DNA from: Azospirillum brasilense
GTDB taxonomy: Bacteria > Pseudomonadota > Alphaproteobacteria > Azospirillales > Azospirillaceae
Length of the DNA stretch: 64,000 nt
Direction: 5' to 3'
Assembly (NCBI RefSeq): GCF_022023855.1
Contig: NZ_CP059450.1
Location: 1,727,001 to 1,791,000, forward strand
Shown in pieces: positions 35,699-47,331 of the stretch. Within the stretch, counting starts at the first letter, position 1. Every line of letters begins with the position of its first letter. A model generated the notes under the pieces. The model saw only the letters and a list, made by a program, of their open reading frames with translations. It ran no database searches and had not been told where the DNA came from. The position numbers were made by a program, and so were the translations under genes.

Positions 35699-36376
35699 AT
35701 GACCCAGCTTCCCGACAGCATCGAAGACAGCGTGATCTCCGCCATCCTGGGCGGCCGGCTGCGGCCCGGCACCCGGCTGGGGGAGGCGAAGCTGGCCGAG
35801 GTCTACGGTGTGTCCCGCACCCGCGTGCGCGAGGCGATGATGCGGCTGGAGACGCGCGGCATCGTCCATGTCAGCGCCCGGCGCGGCTGGTTCGTCGTCG
35901 AGCCCTCGGCGACGGAGGCGCGGGCCGCCTTCCAGGCGCGGCGGGTGATCGAGACCGGGATGCTGCGCGATCTGCACACGCTGCCCGGCGACGCCGTCGC
36001 CCACCTGCGCGCCCATGTCGAGGAGGAGCGCGAGGCGCTGCACACCGGCCATGTCGGGTCGCGCACCTGCCTGCTCGGCGACTTCCACATCCACCTTGCC
36101 CACGCCTTCGGCAACGCCTTCCTGACCGACATCCTGCGCGACCTGACCGCGCGCACGACGCTGGTCTCGATGCTCTACCAGTCCGACCAGGACGCCGCGG
36201 CGTCCAGCGACGATCACGCCGGCATCGTGACGCTGCTGGCCGACGGCGATTTCGCCGGGGCGGCGCGGCTGATGGACGAGCACATCCGGCGCGTCGAGGA
36301 CGGCCTCGACCTCGCCGCCGCCCCCGATCCCCTGGCCGGCCTGCGCGAGATCCTCTCGCCCGGCGCCCCCGCCTGA
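35699..36376 (+). CDS. GntR-family regulator, FCD type
   Basis: 225 residues. N-terminal winged helix with ILGGRLRPGTRLGEAKLAEVYGVSRTRVREA and RRGWFVVEPS, then an all-helical FCD ligand domain with the metal-site His pattern (GDFHIHLAHAFGN ... DDHAGIVTLLADGDF ... DEHIRRVEDG). ATG at 35699 follows the palindromic operator; the open frame upstream from 35600 lacks domain sequence. It precedes the amino-acid ABC genes by 47 bp on the same strand and probably controls both itself and them. Confidence 0.9.
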   Translation: MTQLPDSIEDSVISAILGGRLRPGTRLGEAKLAEVYGVSRTRVREAMMRLETRGIVHVSARRGWFVVEPSATEARAAFQARRVIETGMLRDLHTLPGDAVAHLRAHVEEEREALHTGHVGSRTCLLGDFHIHLAHAFGNAFLTDILRDLTARTTLVSMLYQSDQDAAASSDDHAGIVTLLADGDFAGAARLMDEHIRRVEDGLDLAAAPDPLAGLREILSPGAPA

Positions 36377-36423
36377 CCCCTTTCAAGCAACCCATTCCAT
36401 CCAGAACCGGAGGAGTTAGAGAC

Positions 36424-37215
36424 ATGAAGCGCAGGACCCTGCTCGCCCTGGCCGTCGCCGCCGTCGCCGGCCTTTCCATCGCCCAGGCCCCTGCCGCGCG
36501 GGCCGACGCCCTTCAGGACATCACCAAACGCGGCACGCTGCGCGTCGCCGTCCCGCAGGACTTCCCGCCCTTCGGCTCGGTCGGCCCGGACATGACCCCG
36601 CTCGGCTACGACATCGACGTGGCGAAGCTGATCGGCGCCAAGATGGGCGTGAAGGTGGAGCTGGTGCCGGTGACCAGCGCCAACCGCATCCCCTTCCTGC
36701 AGACCAACAAGGTCGATCTGGTCATCTCCAGCCTCGGCAAGAACGCGGAGCGCGAGAAGGTCATCGACTTCACCGACGCCTACGCGCCCTTCTTCAACGG
36801 CGTCTTCGCCCCGGCCGGCGTCACCGCCGCGAAGCCGGAGGATCTGGCCGGCAAGACCGTCGGCGTGACCCGCGGCGCCATCGAGGATCTGGAACTGACC
36901 AAGATCGCCCCGGCCGACGCGGTCATCAAGCGCTACGAGGACAACAACGGCACCATCTCCGCCTTCCTGTCCGGTCAGGTCGAGGTGGTGGCGACCGGCA
37001 ACGTCGTGGCGGCGGCGATCCTCGCCCGCAACCCGCCGAAGCGGCCGGAGCTGAAGTTCCTCATCAAGAACTCCCCCTGCTACATCGGCCTGAGCAAGGA
37101 GCAGCCGGCCCTGCTGGAGAAGCTGAACGGCATCCTGGCGGCGGCCAAGGCCGACGGCTCGCTGAACGCCATCGCGCAGAAGTGGCTGTCCGCCGACCTG
37201 CCGAAGGACCTCTGA
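36424..37215 (+). CDS. Polar amino-acid ABC transporter binding protein
   Basis: 263-residue periplasmic protein of SBP family 3. Signal peptide LLALAVAAVAGLSIAQAPAA, then ITKRGTLRVAVPQDFPPFG, GYDIDVAKLIGAKMGV, QTNKVDLVISSLGKNAERE and DFTDAYAPF, the characteristic amino-acid binding pattern. GGAGGAG precedes the ATG by eight bases. Followed by a strong intercistronic stem-loop, as is common where the binding protein must be made in excess. Substrate probably a polar or acidic amino acid or related compound. Confidence 0.93.
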   Translation: MKRRTLLALAVAAVAGLSIAQAPAARADALQDITKRGTLRVAVPQDFPPFGSVGPDMTPLGYDIDVAKLIGAKMGVKVELVPVTSANRIPFLQTNKVDLVISSLGKNAEREKVIDFTDAYAPFFNGVFAPAGVTAAKPEDLAGKTVGVTRGAIEDLELTKIAPADAVIKRYEDNNGTISAFLSGQVEVVATGNVVAAAILARNPPKRPELKFLIKNSPCYIGLSKEQPALLEKLNGILAAAKADGSLNAIAQKWLSADLPKDL

Positions 37216-37223
37216 CGATAGCA

Positions 37224-37267
37224 GGGCCGGGGCGCCGCGGGTGGCTTCGGCCCCCACGGCGGCCCGG
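37224..37267 (+). other. Intercistronic stem-loop after the binding-protein gene
   Basis: GC-rich inverted repeat GCCGCGGGTGG/CCACGGCGGC with one bulge and a small TTCG-containing loop. Likely a 3'-end stability element that keeps binding-protein mRNA above permease mRNA. Confidence 0.55.
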
Positions 37268-37294
37268 CGTGTGGAGGGCTGACCGGAGGGCCGC

Positions 37295-37966
37295 ATGACC
37301 TACCGCTTCGATTATTCGTGGATCGCCGAATACTGGCCCGTCATCCTGAAGGGGCTGGTGACGACGGTCGAACTGACCCTGATCGGCACCCTGTTCGGGG
37401 TGGCGTTGGGCATCGCCTGCGCCTGGACGCGGTCGCTCGGGCCGCGCTGGCTGCGCCCGCCGGTCGTCGCCTATATCGAGCTGATCCGCAACACGCCCTT
37501 CCTGATCCAGCTCTTCTTCATCTTCTTCGGCCTGCCGTCGCTCGGCGTGCAGATGACCGAGTTCCAGGCGGCGGTGCTGGCGATGGTCATCAACCTCGGC
37601 GCCTACAGCGGCGAGATCATCCGCGCCGGCATCGAGGCCACCCCGCGCGGCCAGTTCGAGGCCGGGGCCAGCCTCGCCATGACGCGGTTCGAAACCTTCC
37701 GCCACGTCGTGCTGATCCCGGCGCTGCAACGGATCTGGCCGGCGCTGTCGTCGCAGATCGTCATCGTCATGCTCGGCTCGGCGGTGGTGTCGCAGATCGC
37801 GGCGGAGGACATCACCTTCGCCGCCAACTTCATCCAGTCGCGGACCTTCCGCGCCTTCGAAAGCTATTTCCTGACCACCGGCCTCTATCTGCTGCTGGCT
37901 CTGGCGCTGCGGCAGGCGCTGCGCGGCGTCGGGATGCTGCTGTTCCCGCGGAGGGCCGCGCGATGA
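37295..37966 (+). CDS. Amino-acid ABC transporter permease 1 (HisM/GlnP type)
   Basis: 223-residue inner-membrane protein. Hydrophobic helices from residue 15, RNTPFLIQLFFIFFGLP after the third, and the cytoplasmic loop IEATPRGQFEAGASLAMTRF that contacts the ATPase. SD GGAGG is well placed before the ATG. The stop overlaps the next permease as ATGA, so the pair is likely to form a heterodimer. Confidence 0.93.
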   Translation: MTYRFDYSWIAEYWPVILKGLVTTVELTLIGTLFGVALGIACAWTRSLGPRWLRPPVVAYIELIRNTPFLIQLFFIFFGLPSLGVQMTEFQAAVLAMVINLGAYSGEIIRAGIEATPRGQFEAGASLAMTRFETFRHVVLIPALQRIWPALSSQIVIVMLGSAVVSQIAAEDITFAANFIQSRTFRAFESYFLTTGLYLLLALALRQALRGVGMLLFPRRAAR

Positions 37967-38622
37967 TGACCTTCACCCTGTGGGACATCCTGCGCAACCT
38001 GCTGCTGGCGGCGCGCTGGACGGTGGTCCTCTCGCTGGTCTCCTTCATCGGCGGCGGGCTGCTGGGGATGGCGCTGCTCTATCTGCGGATCGGCAAGGCG
38101 CAGGCCGGACGGATGTTCGTCCAGGGCTATGTCGAGCTGTTCCAGGGCACGCCGCTGCTGATGCAGCTCTTCCTCGCCTTCTTCGGGCTCGGCCTGTTCG
38201 GCATCGACGTCCCGGCCTGGCTGGCCGCCGGGCTGGCGCTGATCCTGTGGACGGCGGCCTTCCTGGTGGAGATCTGGCGCGGTTGCGTGGAATCGGTCGC
38301 CCGCGGCCAGTGGGAGGCGTCGGCCAGCCTCGGCATGGGCTACGTCCAGCAGATGCGCTACGTGATCCTGCCCCAGGCGGTGCGCGTCGCCGTCCCGCCG
38401 ACCGTCGGCTTCTCGGTGCAGGTGGTGAAGGGCACGGCGCTGACCTCGATCATCGGCTTCGTCGAGCTGTCCAAGGCCGGCACGGTCGTCACCAACGCGA
38501 CCTTCGAACCCTTCACCGTCTACGGGCTGGTCGCCCTGATCTACTTCGCGCTGTGCTGGCCCCTGTCCAAGAGCAGCCAGATTCTGGAAAGGAAGCTCAA
38601 TGTCGCTCATCGCAATCACTGA
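37963..38622 (+). CDS. Amino-acid ABC transporter permease 2 (HisQ/GlnP type)
   Basis: 219-residue inner-membrane partner of permease 1. GYVELFQGTPLLMQLFLAFF and VESVARGQWEASASLGMGY are the family features. The ATG lies in the ATGA overlap. The gene's last 23 bases overlap the ATPase start, which completes a tightly packed transport operon. Confidence 0.93.
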   Translation: MMTFTLWDILRNLLLAARWTVVLSLVSFIGGGLLGMALLYLRIGKAQAGRMFVQGYVELFQGTPLLMQLFLAFFGLGLFGIDVPAWLAAGLALILWTAAFLVEIWRGCVESVARGQWEASASLGMGYVQQMRYVILPQAVRVAVPPTVGFSVQVVKGTALTSIIGFVELSKAGTVVTNATFEPFTVYGLVALIYFALCWPLSKSSQILERKLNVAHRNH

Positions 38623-39334
38623 GGTGAAGAAGCGCTTCGGCGACGTCGAAGTCCTGAAGGGGATCAATCTGGACGTCGAGCGCGGCGAGGTCGTTGCCAT
38701 CATCGGCAAGAGCGGATCGGGCAAGAGCACGCTTCTGCGCTGCGTCAACGGGCTGGAGATGATCGACGACGGCTCGATCATGGTGGCCGGCGCCCAGCTC
38801 ATCAACGATGACCTGCACCTGAAGGCGCTGCGGCTGAAGGTCGGCATGATCTTCCAGCAGTTCAACCTGTTCCCGCACCTGTCGGCGGGGCGCAACGTCA
38901 TGCTGTCGCAGATGGTCGTCAAGAAGACCCCGGCGCGCGAGGCGGAGGCGATGGCCCGCCGCATGCTGGAGCGGGTGGGCTTGGGCCACAAGTTCGACGC
39001 CTACCCCGATCAGCTCTCCGGCGGGCAGCAGCAGCGCGTCGCCATCGCGCGGGCGCTGTCGATGCAGCCGATGGCCCTGCTGTGCGACGAGATCACCTCG
39101 GCGCTGGACCCTGAGCTGGTGAACGAGGTGCTGGCGGTGGTGAAGGAGCTGGCCGCCGACGGCATGACGCTGATGATGGTGACCCACGAGATGCGCTTCG
39201 CCCGCGAGGTCTGCGACCGCGTCGTCTTCATGCACCAGGGCCGCGTGCACGAGATCGGCCCGCCCGAGGAGGTGTTCGGCAACCCCCGCACCCCGGAACT
39301 CCGGCAGTTCCTGGGCGCGCAACTGGTCGTCTGA
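38600..39334 (+). CDS. Amino-acid ABC transporter ATPase (GlnQ/HisP type)
   Basis: 244 residues. Walker A GKSGSGKST (near residue 36), Q-loop IFQQFNLFPHLSAGRN, signature LSGGQQQRVAIARAL, Walker B ALLCDEITSALDPE and switch VTHEMRFARE. One small variation: the usual DEPTSALD reads DEITSALD, with Ile in place of Pro, without loss of the catalytic Glu. SD GGAAAGGA precedes the ATG inside the permease gene. Confidence 0.94.
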   Translation: MSLIAITEVKKRFGDVEVLKGINLDVERGEVVAIIGKSGSGKSTLLRCVNGLEMIDDGSIMVAGAQLINDDLHLKALRLKVGMIFQQFNLFPHLSAGRNVMLSQMVVKKTPAREAEAMARRMLERVGLGHKFDAYPDQLSGGQQQRVAIARALSMQPMALLCDEITSALDPELVNEVLAVVKELAADGMTLMMVTHEMRFAREVCDRVVFMHQGRVHEIGPPEEVFGNPRTPELRQFLGAQLVV

Positions 39335-39339
39335 TAGTA

Positions 39340-39374
39340 AAAGGGTGCCGATGGCATGACCACCGGCGCCCCTT
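39340..39374. terminator. Stem-loop between convergent genes
   Basis: AAAGGGTGCCG and CGGCGCCCCTT form an imperfect stem across the convergent ends; on the minus strand it is followed by TTTT, on the plus strand by TTCC. Probably ends both the ABC operon and the SGNH gene. Confidence 0.55.
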
Positions 39375-39396
39375 CCTGGGAATGGATGATGCGGGC

Positions 39397-40152
39397 TCAG
39401 CGCGCCGCGGTCTTCTCGCTCACCACCCGCGGGGTGTCGATCATGTCGGCGACGAACTCCGCCAGGCAGCGGTAGCTGAGGTCCTTCAGGTGCAGGCCGT
39501 CGGTGCTCAGCACCTGATCGGCGGCGAAGTGCCGGCTCTCCAGCCACCACGCCATGATGCGGTAGCGGTCGAGCACCGGCACGTCGAGTTCGCGGCCGAG
39601 CGCCACCACGGTCGACGCGTAGGCGGGATAGGACTCGACCTTGGCCTCGCCGGGGAAGGACTGCGGGTTCATCAGGATGACGTCGGCGCCGGTCTTGCGG
39701 ATCCGGGCGATGCCGTCGCGAACGGTGGCGGCGAAGGCGTCGAGCGGCACCTTCTGGAAACTGTCGTTGGTCCCGACCTGCCAGATTACGAGGTCCGGCT
39801 TGGCGGCCAGCACGTCCTTGTCGAAGCGGACGAGGTTGGCCCCCGCCGTCTCGCCGCCGATGCCCTTGTTCAGGACCTGGATGGCCGAGGTGGCGTGACG
39901 CTGCTCCAGAATGGCGTCGAGCTGGGCGGGGTAGGTGGCGGTGATGGTGGTGGCCCCGACGCCTTCCGTGCTTGACGACCCCATCGCGACGACCGTCAGC
40001 GGGTGCCCGGCGGCCAGGGCGGCCCGGCTGTGCATCAGTCCGGCGGCGGTTGTATCGGCACCGGGCGGGACCGGGCACAGCGCCGACGCGGCGGCGGCAC
40101 CGCTCCACAACACCCAAGCGGCCAACACTCCGCCAAGCACCCGTCCCGTCAT
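39397..40152 (-). CDS. SGNH/GDSL-family hydrolase, secreted
   Basis: 251 residues with a signal peptide (LGGVLAAWVLWSGAAAASA). Block I reads VVAMGSSSTEGVG, with the nucleophile Ser in the GSSS form; block II NKGIGGETAGANL; block III IWQVGTNDSF; block V DGLHLKD. The four SGNH residues are therefore present. Likely a periplasmic or secreted esterase or acyl hydrolase acting on a polysaccharide or lipid; no neighbour hints at the substrate. Confidence 0.87.
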   Translation of the reverse strand: MTGRVLGGVLAAWVLWSGAAAASALCPVPPGADTTAAGLMHSRAALAAGHPLTVVAMGSSSTEGVGATTITATYPAQLDAILEQRHATSAIQVLNKGIGGETAGANLVRFDKDVLAAKPDLVIWQVGTNDSFQKVPLDAFAATVRDGIARIRKTGADVILMNPQSFPGEAKVESYPAYASTVVALGRELDVPVLDRYRIMAWWLESRHFAADQVLSTDGLHLKDLSYRCLAEFVADMIDTPRVVSEKTAAR

Positions 40153-40407
40153 GAGCCACGCTCCCCTGGTTCGCCTCGTCGAGGCACGCTGTCAGAGGGC
40201 ATGGTCGGGCGGTCATGGTTAATGCATCGCTAAGCGGGGAAGCGGCTAACCCCTCTTCGCTCCTCGTCAAAAGGGATGCCGCGGCGCGGCGCCCCGGGGG
40301 CAGGAGCCGCCGCCGCTCGGCAATGTAACCGCGAAACCAAGCCGCCGTGGTGCTGTTCATCAGGATGGGCATCCTGCCCCTGTCCGTCGCTTCGCGTGGT
40401 TGAAGGC

Positions 40408-41901
40408 ATGCATCTGGCTGATCTGTTCGTTGCGCTGCGGCACCAACTGGATCGAGACCCGAAAGAGACCGAACGCGCCGCACAGCGCCTGGAATTCGCG
40501 CCGGACGATGCGGGCAGTGTGCTGCGTCGTCTGGCAGAGTTGTTGGATGCTGACGACGGCGCCGATGCGCTCAGGGCTTGGGTCGGCTCGCCCGATGAGA
40601 AGACACAGGCGGAACGGCGTGTGCTGGCGGCCCAGGCCATCGACCTGTGGTTCGCGCCGCTGGCCTCGCGCTTCCTGGCGCGACGCGCGCTGTCCAATGG
40701 TCATCTGCGGGCACGGCAATGGTACAAGCGGCACGGGCGTCTCAACGGCGACGCCGCAGAGGGTCAGCTCATCCTGCGGCCCGGCCTGTTCGACCGCTCG
40801 GTGAACGTCCGGGAGGTCACGCCCCTGCGCGAGTCCTTCGACGCGGCCGACCTGTTCCACACCCTGCTTCTGCTGCCGCCGACCCTCGCGGCGGAGTGCC
40901 CCCATGGGGAGGACGGCGAGCGGCCCGTCTCGCTGGCCTTCCATCGAATCGCCGAGGTCGCCGACCAGTGCCCCAGCGATCCCGACTGGGCGCCGGTCGT
41001 CGGCGTCGTCCCGCTCGCCCTCGCCGAGGACGACCTCGCCCTGCGGACCTTTTTCAAGGATGGCGCGGACTGGTACGCCGCCGTTCCCGGCGATCTCGGC
41101 GCCCGCGCGGCGGCGGCCATCGACGCGTTGGCCGCCGAAGGCGCGACCATCGTCGTCTTTCCCGAGGTGACCGCCGATCCTGCCACGCTCGACGCCATCA
41201 AGGCGGCGGTGCGGCGTCACGCCGTGGACGGCCCGCTTCGCTACGTTCTCGTCGGCGTCCGGCAGGATCGGAAGGAGGGCGGCAAGCCGCGCAGCACGGC
41301 GGTCCTGCTCGACCGGACGGGAGCCGAGATTTTCCGCCAGACCAAGCTGCACTGCTGGGACCTCGATGCCGACCAGTGCCGCTCCTACGACGTGCGCGGC
41401 CCGGATGGACGGCTGCTCGACGCGGCGAAGGAGTTCATCGCGCCGGGGGACGGCGTCACCATCGTCGAGCTGCCCAACATGGGCCGGCTTGCGGTGATGA
41501 TCTGCGAGGATCTCGGGCGCGAGCAGCCGGCGGCGTGGCTGTGCCGGGCCAAGCTGTTGGACTGGATCGTCACCCCGGTGATGGACGCCGGCCTGACGGA
41601 GGAGCGGTGGCAGGCCCAGGCCGGCGACGAATCCTCCCGCGCCGGGTCGTGCCGTGTGGTGGTGGCGAACAGCATGTCCTTCTCGCACCGCTTCAACCGT
41701 GTCTGCGACGCCGATGGGGAGGATGACAAGCGCATCACCGACTGCGGGGTCGCGCTGTTCTTCCAGCCGCGCGTCGACCCGGCGCAGAGTTCGCGCATCC
41801 GGCGGCTGTCGCTTCCCATCGACGCGCCGGAGCCCGGCTGCGTCGCGGCGCGCTGGGAGCCACAACGTTGGCCGGAGCTGAACACGGAGGGCTGTCCATG
41901 A
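40408..41901 (+). CDS. Nitrilase-fold (carbon-nitrogen) hydrolase with unknown N-terminal domain
   Basis: 497 residues. The C-terminal half has the nitrilase triad: Glu in IVVFPEVTAD (near 256), Lys in RQTKLHCWD (near 313) and Cys in AVMICEDLGRE (near 367). CEDL resembles the amidase half of NAD synthetase, which is encoded nearby. The first 200 residues (starting MHLADLFVALRHQLDRD, helical and acidic, with a Trp/Arg-rich ARQWYKRHGRLNG turn) match nothing I know. ATG at 40408 begins the globular sequence; the open frame to 40276 looks non-coding. It overlaps the winged-helix gene as ATGA. An amidase coupled to a DNA-binding-like protein is suggestive of a signalling or conflict module, but this is a guess. 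Confidence 0.8.
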   Translation: MHLADLFVALRHQLDRDPKETERAAQRLEFAPDDAGSVLRRLAELLDADDGADALRAWVGSPDEKTQAERRVLAAQAIDLWFAPLASRFLARRALSNGHLRARQWYKRHGRLNGDAAEGQLILRPGLFDRSVNVREVTPLRESFDAADLFHTLLLLPPTLAAECPHGEDGERPVSLAFHRIAEVADQCPSDPDWAPVVGVVPLALAEDDLALRTFFKDGADWYAAVPGDLGARAAAAIDALAAEGATIVVFPEVTADPATLDAIKAAVRRHAVDGPLRYVLVGVRQDRKEGGKPRSTAVLLDRTGAEIFRQTKLHCWDLDADQCRSYDVRGPDGRLLDAAKEFIAPGDGVTIVELPNMGRLAVMICEDLGREQPAAWLCRAKLLDWIVTPVMDAGLTEERWQAQAGDESSRAGSCRVVVANSMSFSHRFNRVCDADGEDDKRITDCGVALFFQPRVDPAQSSRIRRLSLPIDAPEPGCVAARWEPQRWPELNTEGCP

Positions 41902-42401
41902 GTGGGGAGGCGTATCGGGCTCTGGCCGACGATATCCGGGACGCCGTCGCGGCCGGCCGCTGGGACGAGGCCGACGCGGATATCGATACCTTTGCGGAAG
42001 AGGCGGCTCTTTGCCTCGTGCAGGATCGCGCCGCCGACCTCGCCGCCCTGGCGCGGGAGGTTGCCCGCTGCCACACGGCACTGACATTGCGCGAGGACCG
42101 CGGCCCCGAGGCGATGCACCGGCTTGGGCAGCTCCGTGCCATCGCCTCCATGGTCGCCGCCGGCCGGGCAAATCGGCCCGCCCGCAGCGAGGTGGTGCTC
42201 GCCCAGGCCGGAACACCGACCGCGGCGGTGCTGCACGCCCTGGAGGGTGGTGCGAAATCCGGGCCGGCGCTGGTCGAGGCGACCGGCCTGTCGCACGACG
42301 CGGTGGCCCGCGCCTTGCCGGAGCTGCGCGCCGCCGGGCTGGTCCGCTCCTGGCCGGCCGGGCGGCTGGTGATGAACGAACGGACCGGCTCGGCGGGGTA
42401 G
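41898..42401 (+). CDS. Small protein with C-terminal winged-helix domain
   Basis: 167 residues. N-terminal 110 residues are helical, acidic and rich in Ala (DDIRDAVAAGRWDEADADID ...). The C-terminal part reads as a winged helix: VLHALEGGAKSGPALVEATG, LSHDAVARALPELRAAGLV, then a wing with SWPAGRLVMNERTG. Translation is probably coupled to the hydrolase (ATGA overlap). The pair is convergent with the NAD synthetase gene, three bases away. Possibly a regulator or a protein-interaction partner of the hydrolase. Confidence 0.78.
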   Translation: MSGEAYRALADDIRDAVAAGRWDEADADIDTFAEEAALCLVQDRAADLAALAREVARCHTALTLREDRGPEAMHRLGQLRAIASMVAAGRANRPARSEVVLAQAGTPTAAVLHALEGGAKSGPALVEATGLSHDAVARALPELRAAGLVRSWPAGRLVMNERTGSAG

Positions 42402-42404
42402 CGG

Positions 42405-44468
<2,064 letters not shown>

Positions 44469-44515
44469 CGTGATCCTCTCCCAACCGGTCCCGCGGTAAA
44501 TCCCACAGGAGGGAA

Positions 44516-44534
44516 ACCGGCGGAGGCCGCCGGT
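44516..44534 (-). other. Stem-loop between chemoreceptor and nadE
   Basis: ACCGGCGG-AGG-CCGCCGGT, a perfect 8-bp stem with 3-nt loop in the 156-bp gap. Could end the chemoreceptor transcript, though no T-run follows. Confidence 0.45.
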
Positions 44535-44624
44535 CGTCTCGCCCGCCGCATTCTGGCGGTTGCCGGCGCGCCGCTCAACCCATTGATCTGACCGATCGGC
44601 TATGGAGGATGGATTGCGTAAGGT

Positions 44625-46319
44625 TCAGGCCGTCTTCACCTCGGCGATGAAGGCGTCGACGCTGCCCTTGAGGGCCACGGCGCGGCCGGCCACCTCGCGG
44701 GCGGATTGCAGGACCTGCACCGATCCGGCGGCGGTCGATTCGGAGGCGACGCGCAGCGTGCCGATGGTCCCGGTCACCTCCGCCGTGCCCTGCGCCGCCT
44801 GAACGGCGTTGCGGCCGATCTCGGCGGTGGCCGCACCCTGCTGCTCGACGGCGGCGGCGACGGCGGTCGCCATCTCGTTCAGGCGGTAGATGACCGTGGC
44901 GATCGTCTGGATGGCCGACACAGCGCCGCCGATGGTCTCCTGCATGGCGCCGACCTGACCGCGGATCTCGTCGGTCGCCTGCGCCGTCTGGTTGGCGAGC
45001 TGCTTGACCTCGCTCGCCACCACGGCGAAGCCCTTGCCGGCCTCCCCGGCACGGGCGGCCTCGATGGTGGCGTTCAGCGCCAGCAGGTTGGTCTGGCTGG
45101 CGATGCCCTGAATGAGGTCGATCACCTCGTTGATGCGCTGGCCGGACTCGGTCAGGGCGCCGACCCGCTCCTGGGCTTGCTGGGCCTGCCGCGTCGCCTC
45201 GTCGGCGAAGCCGCGCGCCTCGTTCATCTGGCGCGACACCTCCTGAACGGTGGAGGTCATCTCCTCCGTCGCGGCGGCGACCGTCTGGACGTTGGCGGCG
45301 GTCTGTTCGGCGGCCGCGCCGACGACGGTCATCCGCTCCGACGCCTGCTCCGCCCCGGCGGACAGGGAGTTGGCGGTGGCCTCCAGCGCGGCGGCGGCGT
45401 CCTTCATGACGTGCAGGGCCTCGCCGACCTCGCGGTCGAAGCGCAGGATCGTCGCGCCGACCGCCTCGGCGCGGTTGAGCTTGTGCCGGGCCTCGGCCTC
45501 CTGCTCCGCCTGGATGCGCTGGCGGTCGAGCGCGTTGTCCTTGAAGACGGCGAGCGCCCGCGCAATGTCGCCGACCTCGTCGCGGCGGTCGGCGCCGCTG
45601 ATGACCACCGTCAGGTCGCCGCCCGACAGGCGGCGCAGGCAGGACACCGCCTCCACGATGGGGCCGACGATGCCGCGCGCCGACAGCCAGCGCCCGATCA
45701 GCCCGCTGGCGAGAATGCCCAGCAGGGCGACCGCGGCGATCAGCCACGTGGTCCGGTCGGCCAGCGCTTCCGCCTCCTCGGAGATCCGCGCCGTCTTGGC
45801 GACGGTGAGGCCGTTGTAGTCCTGAACGGCGCGGATCAGCGCCTCCACCTGCTCCTGGCTGCCGGACACGTTGTTCAGCACCTCGCGCCGGGCGTAGGTG
45901 ATGCCCATGTCGGCGTGCTTCTTCGCCGCCGCCACCGTGGCGTCCAGGCTGCTGACATAGGCGGCGTACTGCGTCTCGATGCCGTCCAGCAAGGGGCGTT
46001 GCTGAGCGTCGGCGGCGTCGCGGGCGTGCTCCAGATGGGCGCGGACCTCGGCCTTGCGGTCGGCGACGACGGCCTCGATGGTGGCGACGCTGGCCGGGTT
46101 GGCGCCCATCTGGTACTCGGCGCGGCTCAGCTCGACCAGATAGCGGTTCAGCCGGGCGCCCTGCGTCGCCTCGCGGCCCGCCCCCTCGACCCGGTTCAAC
46201 TCCCCGCCGAGCGTGGCGAGGCCGTAGCCGCTGACCAAGGCGGTGGACACCGAAACGGCGCCCAGCACCACGACGATGCCGAGAATCTTCCCGGCGATGC
46301 GCACATTTTTCAACTGCAT
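44625..46319 (-). CDS. Methyl-accepting chemotaxis protein
   Basis: 564 residues. Membrane helix 1 (about 11-33), periplasmic four-helix-bundle-like sensor (34-185), membrane helix 2 (about 186-208), HAMP, and a long coiled coil whose tip has the invariant [20 protein letters not shown] ... [20 protein letters not shown]. It would bind CheW/CheA and steer motility. The gene starts 28 bp after the ornithine-cyclodeaminase gene on the same strand, so it may be co-transcribed and sense the compound taken up by the ABC system; this is inference. No C-terminal CheR-binding pentapeptide is seen. Confidence 0.93.
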   Translation of the reverse strand: MQLKNVRIAGKILGIVVVLGAVSVSTALVSGYGLATLGGELNRVEGAGREATQGARLNRYLVELSRAEYQMGANPASVATIEAVVADRKAEVRAHLEHARDAADAQQRPLLDGIETQYAAYVSSLDATVAAAKKHADMGITYARREVLNNVSGSQEQVEALIRAVQDYNGLTVAKTARISEEAEALADRTTWLIAAVALLGILASGLIGRWLSARGIVGPIVEAVSCLRRLSGGDLTVVISGADRRDEVGDIARALAVFKDNALDRQRIQAEQEAEARHKLNRAEAVGATILRFDREVGEALHVMKDAAAALEATANSLSAGAEQASERMTVVGAAAEQTAANVQTVAAATEEMTSTVQEVSRQMNEARGFADEATRQAQQAQERVGALTESGQRINEVIDLIQGIASQTNLLALNATIEAARAGEAGKGFAVVASEVKQLANQTAQATDEIRGQVGAMQETIGGAVSAIQTIATVIYRLNEMATAVAAAVEQQGAATAEIGRNAVQAAQGTAEVTGTIGTLRVASESTAAGSVQVLQSAREVAGRAVALKGSVDAFIAEVKTA

Positions 46320-46347
46320 GTCGGCCTCGGTCGCGCCCTCTTGCGGG

Positions 46348-47331
46348 TCAGCGCGCTAAATCGATGCGGTGGATGGGTAAGCCGGCGTCGCCGGCGTCGG
46401 TGTGTGCGGCGCGGACGGCCCAGGCGGCGATCGCCAAGTCCTGGATGCCCATGCCGGTGGAATCGAAGACGGTGATCTCGTCCGCGCCGGCGCGGCGGGG
46501 CGCCTTGCCCTCCAGCACGTCGCACAGCGTGCCGCGGATGGACTCGCGGGTCAGGCCGTGCGCCAGCGCGTGCTGGCATTCGCCGAGTGCCGAGGCCTGC
46601 GCCCAGTCGTCCACCCAGACGGCGGCGCCGAGCAGGATCGCCGGGTCCAGCTCCTGCTTGCCGGCGGTGTCGGCGCCCATGGCGCAGATGTGCGTGCCGG
46701 GGCGGACCCAGCCGGCCTGGACCACCGGTTCGCGCGCCGTGGTCAGAGTGATGAGCACGTCGGCGTTGCGCGCCGCGGTCTCTGCGTCCACGACCTCGAC
46801 GGGCAGCCGCCCGGCGAAGGAGGCCGCCAGCTCCTCGGCCCGCGCGCGGTCGCGGTTGGCCACCAGGATGCGGTCGAAGCCGCGCACCAGCAGCGCCGCC
46901 TCCAGATGGTGCGCCGCCTGCCCGCCGGTGCCGATCAGGGCGAGCACCCGCGCGTCGGGCCGCGCCAGCTCGCGGATGCCGATGGCGCAGGCGGCGGCGG
47001 TGCGCAGCCCGGTCAGGTGGTTGGAGCTGACCAGCGCCGTCGGGCAGCCGGTCTCCGGGTCGGTCAGCACGGTGGTGGATTGGTGGTTGGTCAGGCCGCG
47101 GGCGCGGTTGCCCGTCCAGTAGCCGCCGATCTTCAGTCCGAGCAGCCCGATGGCGAGGTCGCCGCCGGCCTTGATGCCGTAGACGTCCGGCCCCGGCAAC
47201 AACCGTTCGCGGACCACCGGGAAGTTGCGCGCCTGCCCGCGGGAGACTTCGCGGAAGGCCATGTCCATGGCCTCGATCGCGTCGGCGGGAGACACCAGAC
47301 GGCGGGCGGCGGTTTCATCAATGACGATCAT
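46348..47331 (-). CDS. Ornithine cyclodeaminase/mu-crystallin family enzyme
   Basis: 327-residue NAD(P)-binding enzyme: substrate part with [19 protein letters not shown] and [16 protein letters not shown], Rossmann motif [15 protein letters not shown] (near 125), and a conserved Asp in [13 protein letters not shown]. Relatives deaminate ornithine or reduce ketimines and cyclic imino acids. Its ATG overlaps the stop of the formamidase-like hydrolase. Together they suggest degradation of a nitrogenous compound such as an N-acylated amino acid; substrate unproven. Confidence 0.9.
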   Translation of the reverse strand: MIVIDETAARRLVSPADAIEAMDMAFREVSRGQARNFPVVRERLLPGPDVYGIKAGGDLAIGLLGLKIGGYWTGNRARGLTNHQSTTVLTDPETGCPTALVSSNHLTGLRTAAACAIGIRELARPDARVLALIGTGGQAAHHLEAALLVRGFDRILVANRDRARAEELAASFAGRLPVEVVDAETAARNADVLITLTTAREPVVQAGWVRPGTHICAMGADTAGKQELDPAILLGAAVWVDDWAQASALGECQHALAHGLTRESIRGTLCDVLEGKAPRRAGADEITVFDSTGMGIQDLAIAAWAVRAAHTDAGDAGLPIHRIDLAR

